From: Bradyrhizobium sp. WD16
Lineage (GTDB): Bacteria > Pseudomonadota > Alphaproteobacteria > Rhizobiales > Xanthobacteraceae
Reading direction: 5' to 3'
Assembly (NCBI RefSeq): GCF_024181725.1
Contig: NZ_CP028908.1
Coordinates: forward strand, 5,073,501 to 5,137,500
Length of the DNA stretch: 64,000 nt
In this document: in pieces, positions 27,070 to 36,194 of the stretch
How positions within the stretch are numbered: the stretch's first letter is position 1
How the letters are laid out: each line of letters opens with the position of its first letter
Made by a program: the position numbers and the translations under genes
The notes under the pieces: model-generated
Seen by the model: only the letters and a program-made list of their open reading frames with translations
What the model was told of the DNA's origin: nothing
Databases searched by the model: none

Positions 27070-27258
27070 ATGAGTCGGGCGACGTCGCGCCGGGGCACCG
27101 ATCTCTCCATGGACCGGACGACCTCCATGGCAGTGTGTCGGGGCGTCGGTGACAGTCTGCGAAAGCTCACTGCGGCGGAGGACGATGGCACCGCCCTGCC
27201 CGATCGCCTGCGCGAACTGGTCGAGGAACTGCGCCGGCGCGACAGCCTTCCCCGCTAG
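27070..27258 (+). CDS. Small NepR-like protein (possible anti-sigma factor)
   Basis: 62 residues. The C-terminal part VGDSLRKLTAAEDDG followed by TALPDRLRELVEELRRRD matches the NepR layout: G..LR.LY, spacer, PDR...L...L. NepR binds EcfG sigma factors and is displaced by PhyR under general stress. No phyR, ecfG or histidine kinase gene is near, so this would be an orphan paralogue. GGAGTGACC precedes the ATG. The TAG stop (27256-27258) lies inside the first CTAG of a B-type repeat, so the original C-terminus may have been longer. Could be a chance resemblance in a short hypothetical protein. Confidence 0.45.
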   Translation: MSRATSRRGTDLSMDRTTSMAVCRGVGDSLRKLTAAEDDGTALPDRLRELVEELRRRDSLPR

Positions 27259-27333
27259 TGTGGCTTATGTCTCGCAATTGCCTACGAGAGGCTTGCCGCA
27301 AAGGCGGTAGGCAATAGCGAGACGCCACACTAG
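27255..27333. repeat. Single B-type palindromic repeat
   Basis: Begins CTAGTGTGGCTTATGTCTCG and ends GACGCCACACTAG, 79 bp, one unit alone without A or C. It overlaps the stop codon of the NepR-like gene and lies about 110 bp before the ABC-F gene. Confidence 0.92.
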
Positions 27334-27442
27334 CGCTGACGGATCCTGACCGGCAGAGGCCGTTGCGAAACCGAATTGGCGAAAAGCCGGCCGTGGTGAA
27401 AACAGGCTTGCCTTTGCCGCCCTCCGCGGTGAAAACGCCCAC

Positions 27443-29314
27443 ATGCTTTCCATCGAAGATCTATCGATCCGGGTCGCGGGCCGGCTCCTGATCGATCATG
27501 CCTCGGTTCAGATCCCTCCCGGCGCCCGGGTCGGGTTGGTTGGCCGCAACGGGACCGGCAAATCGACCCTTTTCAAGGTGATCCGCGGCGAACTTGCCGC
27601 CGAAAACGGAACGATTTCACTGCCGCCACGCTGGCAGATCGGCAGCCTCGCCCAGGAAGCGCCGGGCGGCCCCGACAGCCTGATCGCGGTGGTGCTGCGA
27701 GCGGACCGCGAGCGCCATGCCTTGCTGGCGGAGGCCGAGACCGCCACCGACGCACATCGGATCGCCGAGATCCAGACCCGCCTCGTCGACATCGACGCCC
27801 ATTCGGCGCCGGCGCGCGCCGCCGCGATCCTGTCCGGCCTCGGTTTCTCCGCCGCCGACCAGGAACGCCCTTGCCAGGAATTCTCCGGCGGCTGGCGGAT
27901 GCGTGTCGCCCTGGCCGCGACGCTGTTCGCGGCACCTGACCTTCTGCTGCTCGACGAGCCGACCAACTATCTCGACCTCGAAGGCACGCTGTGGCTGGAG
28001 GATCACCTTGCCAGCTATCCGCGCACGGTGATCGTGATCAGTCACGACCGCGACCTGCTCGAGACCTCAGTCGACCAGATTCTTCATCTCGACCGCGGCA
28101 AGCTCATGCTCTATCGCGGCTCCTATTCGTCGTTCGAGAAACAGCGCGCCACTCGCGAGATGCTCGACGCCAGGCAGGTCAAGCGCCAGGAGACGGAGCG
28201 CAAGCGGCTGCAGGCCTTCGTCGAGCGCTTCAAGGCCAAGGCGTCAAAGGCGCGGCAGGCGCAGTCGCGCGTCAAGATGCTCGAACGCATGGAGCCGGTG
28301 ACGGCGCTTGTCACCCAGGACGTGCGCGAAATCAGCTTTCCGGCGCCGAAGCGACTGCTGTCGCCGCCGATCATCGCCGTCGACAATGTCAGCGTCGGCT
28401 ATGACGCCGCACGGCCGATTCTCAATCGCGTAACGCTGCGGATCGATCCCGATGACCGCATCGCCCTGCTCGGCGCCAACGGCAACGGCAAATCGACGTT
28501 GGTGAAGCTGTTGGCCGACCGGCTGAAGCCGTTCTCCGGCAGCGTCGTCCGTGCCGACAAACTGTCGATCGCCTATTTCGCCCAGCATCAGGTCGACGAG
28601 TTGGACGAGGACGGCTCGCCCTATGGTCACATCCGGCGGTTGATGCCCGACGCGCCCGAGGCCAAGGTTCGCGCCCGCGCCGGGGCCATCGGCTTTTCCG
28701 GCAAGGCCGCCGACACCCTGGTGAAGAGCCTGTCGGGCGGCGAAAAGGCGCGGCTTCTGCTCGGGCTCGCCACCTTCTTCGGGCCCAACATGATCATCCT
28801 CGACGAGCCCACCAATCATCTCGACATCGACAGCCGAGCAGCGCTGGCCGAGGCGATCAACGAGTTTCCAGGCGCCGTGATCATGGTCTCGCACGATCGC
28901 TATCTGATCGAAGCCTGCGCCGACCAGCTCTGGGTGGTGGCCGACCGTGCTGTGACGCCGTACGACGGCGATCTCGACGATTATCGCCGCACCGTGCTCT
29001 CTGCCCGCGGCACGCGGACCGCGCCGCGCGAACGCACGGCCGATGCACCGCGCCCGAACGGCGAGGAGGTCGCGCGGCGCAAGGCCGACCGGCGTTCGCT
29101 GAAGCAGCAGATCGCCGCCGCCGAGGCGGAAATAGCGCGGATCGGCGACATCATCGAGAAGATCGATGCGGCGCTGGCGCTGCCGGACATCTTTGCCCGC
29201 GATCCGGCCAGGGCGGCCCAGCTCGGCAAGGCGAGAACCGGAGCCACCGCCGCCCTGCAACGGGCCGAAGAGCTCTGGCTCGAATTGAGTTCGGAAGCGG
29301 AAGCCGCCGGCTAA
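27443..29314 (+). CDS. ABC-F family ATPase (ribosome-associated type)
   Basis: 623 residues with two ATP-binding domains and no membrane helices. First domain: VGLVGRNGTGKST (about 31-43), SGGWRMRVALA, LLLLDEPTNYLDLE, VISHDR. Linker about 235-275, Lys/Arg-rich (KQRATREMLD... FKAKASKARQAQSR), the P-site tRNA interaction motif region. Second domain: LLGANGNGKSTLVK, LSGGEKARLLLGLA, IILDEPTNHLDI. The C-terminal coiled coil (about 540-620) resembles Uup/YheS. Such proteins act on stalled or idle ribosomes at the E site. The exact subtype is not decided. Confidence 0.93.
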   Translation: MLSIEDLSIRVAGRLLIDHASVQIPPGARVGLVGRNGTGKSTLFKVIRGELAAENGTISLPPRWQIGSLAQEAPGGPDSLIAVVLRADRERHALLAEAETATDAHRIAEIQTRLVDIDAHSAPARAAAILSGLGFSAADQERPCQEFSGGWRMRVALAATLFAAPDLLLLDEPTNYLDLEGTLWLEDHLASYPRTVIVISHDRDLLETSVDQILHLDRGKLMLYRGSYSSFEKQRATREMLDARQVKRQETERKRLQAFVERFKAKASKARQAQSRVKMLERMEPVTALVTQDVREISFPAPKRLLSPPIIAVDNVSVGYDAARPILNRVTLRIDPDDRIALLGANGNGKSTLVKLLADRLKPFSGSVVRADKLSIAYFAQHQVDELDEDGSPYGHIRRLMPDAPEAKVRARAGAIGFSGKAADTLVKSLSGGEKARLLLGLATFFGPNMIILDEPTNHLDIDSRAALAEAINEFPGAVIMVSHDRYLIEACADQLWVVADRAVTPYDGDLDDYRRTVLSARGTRTAPRERTADAPRPNGEEVARRKADRRSLKQQIAAAEAEIARIGDIIEKIDAALALPDIFARDPARAAQLGKARTGATAALQRAEELWLELSSEAEAAG

Positions 29315-29321
29315 GTTCATC

Positions 29322-29340
29322 CGAAGCGGGTGCCGCTTCG
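29322..29340. terminator. Possible bidirectional hairpin between convergent genes
   Basis: CGAAGCGG-GTG-CCGCTTCG is a perfect 8-bp stem located just after the ABC-F stop. A weak A/T-rich stretch (ATGATGATAAAAAG) follows. It sits between convergent genes and may end both transcripts. Confidence 0.5.
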
Positions 29341-29364
29341 CATGATGATAAAAAGAGCGAAACC

Positions 29365-29871
29365 TCAGGCGTGCTTCTTGGACCGCTTGGCCGGCTTCGC
29401 AGGGGCCGGCGGCGCCGGCGCCGCCTCTTCATCCGTCAGGCGACCCGAGGTGAAACGGTAGATCCCAGGGCGCGGGCCGCGGGTATAGGTCAGCACCGCA
29501 ACACGCTCGCCGCGCTCGTTCGCCGAGATATTCACGTTATCGGGCGTGCCCGCGGCGCGGGCAACATCGCATTCGGTGTGGCCGAGCGCCACGGCGCCGG
29601 TCGGCGCCGGCTGGCCCTGGGCCTGGGCATTGGCGTCGCCCGGCGACACGCCGGCGCAGCTACCGTCGGCACCGATCAGGTCGGCGGGCGAGACCTGCGC
29701 GGTCGACGACAGCGGCGGGGTCTCGATCGAGACGCTGCGGTTGAACATGCGCGCCGGCCGCGAGAACCATTCCTGGTCCTTCAACGAATAATCCGACAGG
29801 CTCGCGCCGCAACCGGCGAGCGCGGGAGCGATGACGAGCAGGATGGCAGCACCAGTGCGATAAGAAGTCAT
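29365..29871 (-). CDS. Lipoprotein of unknown function
   Basis: 168 residues from ATG 29871 (MTSYRTGAAILLVIAPALAG). The lipobox LAGC puts the lipidated Cys near residue 21. After it: SDYSLKDQEWFSRPARMFNR, a Pro/Gln-rich stretch, then GHTECDVARAAGTPDNVNIS and VAVLTYTRGPRPGIYRF, reminiscent of SmpA/OmlA-like small outer-membrane lipoproteins (the ECDVARAAG turn followed by Y.RG...Y.F). The tail is Ala/Pro/Lys-rich (PAPPAPAKPAKRSKKHA). Probably anchored in the outer membrane. Convergent with the ABC-F gene. Confidence 0.75.
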   Translation of the reverse strand: MTSYRTGAAILLVIAPALAGCGASLSDYSLKDQEWFSRPARMFNRSVSIETPPLSSTAQVSPADLIGADGSCAGVSPGDANAQAQGQPAPTGAVALGHTECDVARAAGTPDNVNISANERGERVAVLTYTRGPRPGIYRFTSGRLTDEEAAPAPPAPAKPAKRSKKHA

Positions 29872-30023
29872 TCGTCTCACTTAAAAAACCCGATTCCCAC
29901 GCCGAAACCCACCGGCCCCGCCGCCGTTGCGACCGTTCCCACCATCCATTTGAGGCGCCACCGTGGCTTGCCGCAAGATGGCCCCGTGAAATTCCACCAC
30001 AGGCTTAATGGCGCACCTGCCTG

Positions 30024-30476
30024 TCATTGCCGCTTCTGCCATCGGCCACGTTCATCCGCCTGCCAGTATGTCACTTCGAAGCCGCGCGCCTTGCTGTCGG
30101 CCCAGGCCGCGCGCGCCCCGCTCAGCGCCTCGTCGTCATTGCCGTCGAAGATCAGCACGAGGCGCTCGTAGCTGGCTGAATCCTCCGGCATGGCGGCGTT
30201 GTCCACCAGAAACCGGATCTGCGCGCCGTTCGGATTGCCGGCCTCGATCGCCAGCACCACCGGATGCTCGCCGGCGCCTTCGTCGCGCCATGTTCCGTGC
30301 GGCAGAAACGAATCGTCACGAAATGTCCACAGGTGTGTATCGAGCGCGCCGACCCGCTCTTCCGATCTCGCCTGAATCACCACCCGCCAGCCGCGCTCCA
30401 GCGACTTTTCCACCAGGGGCGGCAGCACCGCCTCCAGCGTCATGTCCTGCAAGTGATAGAACAGCACGTCGGTCAT
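30024..30476 (-). CDS. holC: DNA polymerase III chi subunit
   Basis: 150 residues. DVLFYHLQDMTLEAVLPPLVEKSLERGWRVVI (3-34), RVGALDTHLWTFRDDSFLPHGT (about 41-62), and HPVVLAIEAGNPNGAQIRFLVD (about 70-91) follow the HolC pattern (LD..LW.....FLPH). The chi subunit links the clamp loader to single-strand-binding protein. Gene order pepA-holC with 18 bp between is the usual alphaproteobacterial operon. Confidence 0.94.
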   Translation of the reverse strand: MTDVLFYHLQDMTLEAVLPPLVEKSLERGWRVVIQARSEERVGALDTHLWTFRDDSFLPHGTWRDEGAGEHPVVLAIEAGNPNGAQIRFLVDNAAMPEDSASYERLVLIFDGNDDEALSGARAAWADSKARGFEVTYWQADERGRWQKRQ

Positions 30477-30494
30477 CGCGCGATTCCAGGCAAT

Positions 30495-31994
30495 CTACAT
30501 CCTGCCTTCGTAGTGATCGGCCACCAGGCGGTTCAGCAGTCGCACACCGAAGCCCGAGCCCCAGCTCGTATTGATGTCCGTTGCCGGCGCTCCCATGCCG
30601 GTGCCGGCAATGTCGAGGTGAACCCAGGGCGTGCCGTCGACGAAGCGCTGCAGGAACTGTGCTGCGGTGATCGAGCCGCCGTGCCGGCCGCCGGTGTTCT
30701 TCATGTCGGCGAATTTCGAATCGATCAGCTTGTCGTATGCCGGGCCCAGCGGCATCCGCCAGACGAGTTCGCCGGTCTCCTGCCCGGCCTTGCTGAGGCG
30801 CTCGGACAGCTCGTCGTCATTCGAGAACAGACCGGCGTGCTCGGTGCCGAGCGCCACCAGGATGGCGCCGGTCAGGGTCGCCAGATCGATCATGAATTTC
30901 GGCTTGAATTTTTGGCCGACATACCAGAGCACGTCGGCCAGCACGAGCCGGCCCTCGGCATCGGTATTGATGATCTCGATGGTCTGGCCGGACATCGAGG
31001 TGACGATGTCGCCGGGGCGCTGGGCGTTGCCGTCGGGCATGTTCTCGACAAGACCGATGGCGCCGACCGCATTGACCTTGGCCTTGCGCGCGGCGAGCGC
31101 ATGCATCAGGCCGACGACGCAGGCCGCGCCTGCCATGTCGCCCTTCATCTCCTCCATGTTGGCGGCGCCCTTGATCGAGATGCCGCCGGTGTCGAAGCAG
31201 ACGCCTTTGCCGATGAAGGCGACCGGCTTGTCACCCCGCTTGCCACCGTTCCAGCGCATCACCACGACACGGCCCTCCTGGGTCGAGCCCTGGGAAACCC
31301 CGAGCAGAGCGCCCATGCCGAGCTTGGTCATGGCCTTGACGTCGAGAATCTCGATGGCGACCCCGAGCTTGCGCAATTCCGCAGCGCGGCGGGCGAACTC
31401 CGCCGGATACAGTACGTTCGGCGGCTCGTTGACGAGTTCGCGCGCCAGCAGCACGCCGTCGACCACCGGCGCCTCGCCGATGAACGCCTTGCGCGCGGCC
31501 GCGACATCGGCGACCGCCAGCGAGACGTCGGCGGCCAGCGCCTTGTCCTCGTCCTTCTTCTTGGTCTTGTAACGATCGAAACGATAGGCCCGCAGCCGGA
31601 TACCGGCGGCAACCGCCGCCGCGTCCGCGGCGCTCATGGCGCCATCGGACAGTTCGGCGACCACGGTGACTGGACCGACCTTCGAGGACAGCCGGGCAAG
31701 AGTGGCGCCGCCGAGAGTGACGTAATCGTGAGGCGTCCGCGCCCCGTTCTTTCCCGTCCCGACCACGATCAGGCGGTCGACCTTGAGCCCCTGGGGGGCC
31801 AGGATGTCGAGTGCCGAACCGCTCTTGCCCTTGAAATGCGCCGCGCTCGCCGCCCGCTTCACCGTCGCGATGGCGTCGCCGAGGAGCTTGCTCCCGACGG
31901 GACCGAACTTGAGCGATTCGTCGGAAAACAGCACCAGAACGCCACGGGCGGCGGCAGAAAACGAAACGAAGCCGACCTTGACGGCGTCGGGCAT
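30495..31994 (-). CDS. pepA: Leucyl aminopeptidase (M17)
   Basis: 499 residues from ATG 31994; GGAGG lies 8 nt before it, too close to a TTG two codons earlier. M17 signature [16 protein letters not shown] (about 345-360) and metal/catalytic Lys block [28 protein letters not shown] (about 260-287) are intact. The N-terminal macrodomain-like half binds no recognisable ligand. It removes N-terminal residues from peptides; PepA also acts as a DNA-bending accessory protein in some bacteria, which cannot be judged here. First gene of pepA-holC; divergent from lptG. Confidence 0.97.
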   Translation of the reverse strand: MPDAVKVGFVSFSAAARGVLVLFSDESLKFGPVGSKLLGDAIATVKRAASAAHFKGKSGSALDILAPQGLKVDRLIVVGTGKNGARTPHDYVTLGGATLARLSSKVGPVTVVAELSDGAMSAADAAAVAAGIRLRAYRFDRYKTKKKDEDKALAADVSLAVADVAAARKAFIGEAPVVDGVLLARELVNEPPNVLYPAEFARRAAELRKLGVAIEILDVKAMTKLGMGALLGVSQGSTQEGRVVVMRWNGGKRGDKPVAFIGKGVCFDTGGISIKGAANMEEMKGDMAGAACVVGLMHALAARKAKVNAVGAIGLVENMPDGNAQRPGDIVTSMSGQTIEIINTDAEGRLVLADVLWYVGQKFKPKFMIDLATLTGAILVALGTEHAGLFSNDDELSERLSKAGQETGELVWRMPLGPAYDKLIDSKFADMKNTGGRHGGSITAAQFLQRFVDGTPWVHLDIAGTGMGAPATDINTSWGSGFGVRLLNRLVADHYEGRM

Positions 31995-32505
31995 GTGCAA
32001 AACCTCCAGAACAACGGCTGACGGACAGATCTCGGCGAGACGATCCGGGCGGGAAGGCCCCTACTATGGCCCGCCGGTGGTGGCGCTGCCAAGACGAGCG
32101 TGGCCCGCGGGACACGCAAACAGTATATTAACCAACAAATAAGGGGTTGCCGCCATCAGCCATTTTATTGACCAATCAACGGGATACTATTCAACAAGGG
32201 CCTTGGTTCGGGCCTTTCGCCGCAGCCCGCCTTGGGGAGGGCGGCAGGTGGCGCGGTAATCGATTAGTCGTGGCAGCACGCCGATGCTGCCGGTTTTTGA
32301 GGTGTGCCACGGCACAGGGGCGGATGACGCGCGTGATGCAGATCGATCAGACGGTGCGCCACGCCGTGACACGCGACACCGTGACGGCGGCCATTCGTCC
32401 GGCCAGCCGGGGCGCCGCGGCGCGATCGATTGCTTCAATCACCGCGCCCTCGACGATCTGCCCGGTCGCCTCATCGCGCTGTCTGGCCAGGCGGTCCGCC
32501 CGCGC
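31995..32505. other. Divergent intergenic region pepA/lptG; lptF absent
   Basis: About 510 bp with no recognisable gene. An A/T-rich stretch at 32115-32200 (for example TATATTAACCAACAAATAAG) probably holds promoters for pepA and/or lptG. In relatives lptF normally occupies this place directly before lptG; no LptF-like translation is found here in any frame. An open frame continuous with lptG runs back to 32284 but encodes non-hydrophobic, compositionally odd residues. Confidence 0.55.
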
Positions 32506-33597
32506 ATGACGGTCCTGGTCTCAAACACTCTGGGGCGTTATTTCGCCGGGCGCTTCCTGCTGGCTACGCTGTCGGTCTTCGTCGGCATCTTCCTGCTGGT
32601 CGTGTTCGTCGATTACATCGAGTTGATGCGGCGGACGGCCAACAACACCGGGGCTTCCGCGCTCTTTATCGCCGAGACTTCGATCTTCCGGGTGCCGCAA
32701 CTGCTGGAACGGCTGATGCCGTTCTGCATCCTGGTCGGCGCCATGACCTGCTATCTCGACCTGTCGCGCCGGCTGGAACTGGTGGTGGCCCGCGCCGCCG
32801 GCATCTCCGCCTGGCAATTCATGAGCCCGGCGCTGGTCACCGCCCTGCTCCTCGGGGTCGCTGCCACCACGCTCTATAACCCGTTGTCAGCCGATCTCCA
32901 GGAGCGCGCCAAACGGATGGAGGCGACCCTGTTTACCGACCGCGGGCTGCAGGACGCCTCGGGCTTCTGGGTCAACCAGATCAGTTCGGACGGCCAGGCC
33001 ATCATCAGCGCGGGGGGCAGCCAGGAACAGGGTGTGCGACTGACCGGCCTGACGATCTTCCGCTTCACCCCGTCGGGCGAGTTCCGCGACCGAATCGAGG
33101 CCCGCGAAGCAACCCTCGAAGCCGGCCGCTGGCGGCTGCAGGGCGCCCGCCTCTACACCCTTGATAATCCGCCCGAGGATCACGAGACCTTCCTTCTGCC
33201 CACGAACCTGACGCCGGCGCAGGTCCGCAACAGTTTTTCCACGCCCGAGAGTGTGTCCTTTTGGCAACTTCCCCAATATATCCAGTCTTCTCAAGCATCT
33301 GGGCTGGCGACAGCAGGCTACCGGCTGCAATACCAGAAACTTCTGTCACGCCCGTTTCTGCTGGCGGCGATGGTAATGCTCGCGGGCGCCGTCAGCCTCC
33401 GGTTCTTCCGGTTTGGCGGTGTTCAGAAGATGGTTTTGAGTGGCGTGGGGGCAGGCTTTCTGCTCTATGTCCTCTCGAAGGTAACCGAGGATTTGAGCAA
33501 GGCAGATTTGATGCACCCGGTGGCCGCGGCGTGGCTTCCCGTCGTCGTTGGCGGCCTCACCGGGTTCTTGGCCTTGCTGTATCAGGAGGACGGGTAG
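32506..33597 (+). CDS. lptG: LPS export permease LptG
   Basis: 363 residues from ATG 32506 (MTVLVSNTLGRYFAGRFL). Helices: RFLLATLSVFVGIFLLVVFV (about 16-35), MPFCILVGAMTCYL (about 70), SPALVTALLLGVAATTLY (about 106), then a periplasmic beta-jellyroll domain (about 130-265), and three C-terminal helices (LLAAMVMLAGAVSLRFF, MVLSGVGAGFLLYVLSKV, VAAAWLPVVVGGLTGFLALL). DLSRRLELVVARAAGISAWQF (about 86-106) is the coupling-helix region touching LptB. With LptF and LptB2 it extracts LPS from the inner membrane. LptF is not adjacent here. The stop overlaps the lptD GTG (TAGTG). Confidence 0.93.
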   Translation: MTVLVSNTLGRYFAGRFLLATLSVFVGIFLLVVFVDYIELMRRTANNTGASALFIAETSIFRVPQLLERLMPFCILVGAMTCYLDLSRRLELVVARAAGISAWQFMSPALVTALLLGVAATTLYNPLSADLQERAKRMEATLFTDRGLQDASGFWVNQISSDGQAIISAGGSQEQGVRLTGLTIFRFTPSGEFRDRIEAREATLEAGRWRLQGARLYTLDNPPEDHETFLLPTNLTPAQVRNSFSTPESVSFWQLPQYIQSSQASGLATAGYRLQYQKLLSRPFLLAAMVMLAGAVSLRFFRFGGVQKMVLSGVGAGFLLYVLSKVTEDLSKADLMHPVAAAWLPVVVGGLTGFLALLYQEDG

Positions 33598-36119
33598 TGG
33601 CCGTTGTCGCCGCCCGCCAAAGCATGACGCCCCACCCCCGGCGGCGCACGGTTGTGCGCGGCCTGCGCTTTGCCGCGTCCACGGCTGTGTCTTGGGCCTG
33701 CCCGGCCTGTCTCTCGGCGCTCACCGCCGGGATGCTGGCGTTCGCCCCCGCGATGCTGAGCCCTGCCCCGGCGCTGGCCCAGAGCTTCACCTACAATCCG
33801 CTGCCGCCGAGCCCCAAACCGGCGCAGCGGCCGGATGACGGCCAGATGCTGGTCCAGGCCACCGAGGTCGACTACGACTACAATAACCAGCGCGTCTCGG
33901 CGGTCGGCAACGTCCAGATCTATCACAACGGTTCGACGGTCCAGGCCGACCGGGTAATCTACGACCAGAAGACCAAGCGCCTGCGCGCCGAGGGCAACGT
34001 CCGCATGACCGATGTGGACGGCAAGATCACCTATGCCGAGATCATGGATCTCAGCGACGACTATCGCGACGGCTTCGTCGATTCGCTCCGGCTGGAAACC
34101 GCCGACCGGACCCGCATGGCCGCGACCCGCGCCGACCGCACCGAGGGGCGCTACACGGTGTTCCAGAGCGGCGTCTACACCGCCTGCGCCGAATGCCGCG
34201 ACAATCCGAAGAAGCCCCCGCTGTGGCAGGTGAAGGGCGCGCGCATCATCCACGATCAGCAGGAAAAAATGCTGTATTTTGAGGATGCGCGGCTCGAATT
34301 CTTCGGCGTGCCGATGGCCTATCTGCCGTATTTCTCGACGCCTGATCCGACCGTGAAGCGCAAGTCGGGCTTCCTCCAGCCGTGGGCGACCCAGAGTTCC
34401 GCCACCGGCTTCAACGTCGAGGTCCCCTACTACTGGGCGCTGGCGCCGGACTACGACGTCACCATCACGCCGCGCGTCAGCACGCGCCAGGGTGTGCTGC
34501 TGCAGGGCGAATTCCGCCAGCGGCTGATCAATGGCGCCTACGAGATCCGCGCCTATGGCATCAACCAGCTCGAGCCCAGCGCCTTTGCCGGCGCCGCTGG
34601 TGATCGCACGCTGCGCGGTGCCGTGCAGACCTCCGGCCAGTTCGCCCTCAACGACAAATGGGTCTGGGGCTGGGACGGCACGCTGCTGAGCGACAAGACG
34701 TTCTTTCAGGACTACAGCCTGTCGGTGTACCGCAATCCGCTACAGTCCTTCCTGACGACGCCCACCGAGGCGACCTCCCAGGTCTATCTGACCGGGCTCG
34801 GCAATCGCAGCTACTTCGACATCCGTTCGATCTATTACTACGGCTTCTCCGCCGCCGACGTGCAGAGCCAGATCCCGGTGGTCGCGCCGGTGATCGACTA
34901 TTCCAACGTGGTGAACCGCTCGATCCTCGGTGGCGAACTCAGCTACAAGGGCAACTTCACCAACCTGACCCGCTCGACTGCGGCTTTCGACGCTCTCACC
35001 ACGACGGCGGTCAACAACGGCTGGTGTCTGCCGACCTCGGCTGATCCGGCGATGAAGACGCAGGCGAACTGTCTGCTGCGCGGCGTGCCGGGCACCTACA
35101 CCCGGCTGTCCGGCGAGGTCGATTGGCGCCGCTCCTTCACCGACCCGATCGGCCAGATCTGGACGCCGTTCGTCTCGCTGCGGGGCGATGTCATCAATGC
35201 CTCGGTCGACAATCAGCCCGGCGTATCCAACTTCACCAATGTCGGCGATACCCAGGTCGGCCGGCTGATGCCGGCGGTCGGCTTCGAATATCGCTATCCG
35301 TTCATCAACGTTCAGCCCTGGGGCACCACCACGATCGAACCGATCGCGCAGGTGATCATCCGGCCGAACGAGACCCATGCCTCCAGCCTGCCGAACGAAG
35401 ACTCCCAGAGCCTGACCTTCGACGCCAGCAATCTGTTCAGCGTCAACAAATTCGCCGGCTGGGACCGCGTCGAGGGCGGCAGCCGCGCCAATGTCGGCGT
35501 TCAGGCCACCACCCAGTTCGACCGCGGCGGCTCCGTCAACGTGCTGTTCGGCCAGTCCTACCAGCTGTTCGGACTGAACTCCTATGCGGTGCAGGATCTC
35601 ACCAATACCGGCCTCGACAGCGGCCTCGACAAGCGGGTCTCCGACTATGTCGGGCGTGTCACCTATCAGCCGAACCGCACCTACACGTTCTCGGCCAGCA
35701 CCCGGCTCGACAGCGACACGCTGGCGATCCAGCGCCTGGAACTCGAGGGGCGCGCCAGCTTCGACCGCTGGTCGATCAGCATGATCTACGGCAATTACGG
35801 CCCGCAGCCGGAACTCGGCTATCAGAACCGCCGCGAGGGCATCCTGACCACGGGCTCGATCAAGCTGGCCGCCAACTGGGTGGCCTCGGGCGGCGCGCGC
35901 TTCGACCTTCACTCCAACACCATCAACCAGTACACCATCGGCGCCGGCTACGTGGACGATTGCTTCGTGCTCGCGGTCAACTACATCACCGACTATGCCT
36001 ACCAGACGGTGACGACGGCGAACCCGACGGTCGATCACCGCATCATGCTGCAGATCGGTCTGCGCACGATCGGCTCCACCTCGATCAGCCAGAGCGTCGG
36101 CAGCGGCGCCACTCAGTAA
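33597..36119 (+). CDS. lptD: LPS assembly outer membrane protein LptD
   Basis: 840 residues from GTG 33597, chosen because AGGAGGA lies 6 nt upstream and TAGTG couples it to lptG; ATG 33624 is an alternative. A long signal peptide ends at ALAQS. The N-terminal OstA/jellyroll domain runs from about 75 to 215 (ATEVDYDYNNQRVSAVGNVQ, RLRAEGNVRMTDVDGKI). The remaining 600 residues form the beta-barrel (PFFSTP-like YLPYFSTPDPTVKRKSGFLQ, many Tyr/Trp-alternating strands) ending in a C-terminal strand. Cys pairs occur in ACAEC and near WC...NC. It inserts LPS in the outer leaflet together with LptE. Confidence 0.96.
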   Translation: MAVVAARQSMTPHPRRRTVVRGLRFAASTAVSWACPACLSALTAGMLAFAPAMLSPAPALAQSFTYNPLPPSPKPAQRPDDGQMLVQATEVDYDYNNQRVSAVGNVQIYHNGSTVQADRVIYDQKTKRLRAEGNVRMTDVDGKITYAEIMDLSDDYRDGFVDSLRLETADRTRMAATRADRTEGRYTVFQSGVYTACAECRDNPKKPPLWQVKGARIIHDQQEKMLYFEDARLEFFGVPMAYLPYFSTPDPTVKRKSGFLQPWATQSSATGFNVEVPYYWALAPDYDVTITPRVSTRQGVLLQGEFRQRLINGAYEIRAYGINQLEPSAFAGAAGDRTLRGAVQTSGQFALNDKWVWGWDGTLLSDKTFFQDYSLSVYRNPLQSFLTTPTEATSQVYLTGLGNRSYFDIRSIYYYGFSAADVQSQIPVVAPVIDYSNVVNRSILGGELSYKGNFTNLTRSTAAFDALTTTAVNNGWCLPTSADPAMKTQANCLLRGVPGTYTRLSGEVDWRRSFTDPIGQIWTPFVSLRGDVINASVDNQPGVSNFTNVGDTQVGRLMPAVGFEYRYPFINVQPWGTTTIEPIAQVIIRPNETHASSLPNEDSQSLTFDASNLFSVNKFAGWDRVEGGSRANVGVQATTQFDRGGSVNVLFGQSYQLFGLNSYAVQDLTNTGLDSGLDKRVSDYVGRVTYQPNRTYTFSASTRLDSDTLAIQRLELEGRASFDRWSISMIYGNYGPQPELGYQNRREGILTTGSIKLAANWVASGGARFDLHSNTINQYTIGAGYVDDCFVLAVNYITDYAYQTVTTANPTVDHRIMLQIGLRTIGSTSISQSVGSGATQ

Positions 36120-36194
36120 TCGTCCGTCTGCCACGGCCGGGACACAAAAATCCCCCATGGCAGCGGGCATGAAGTTCCGACGGACAACCCACGG

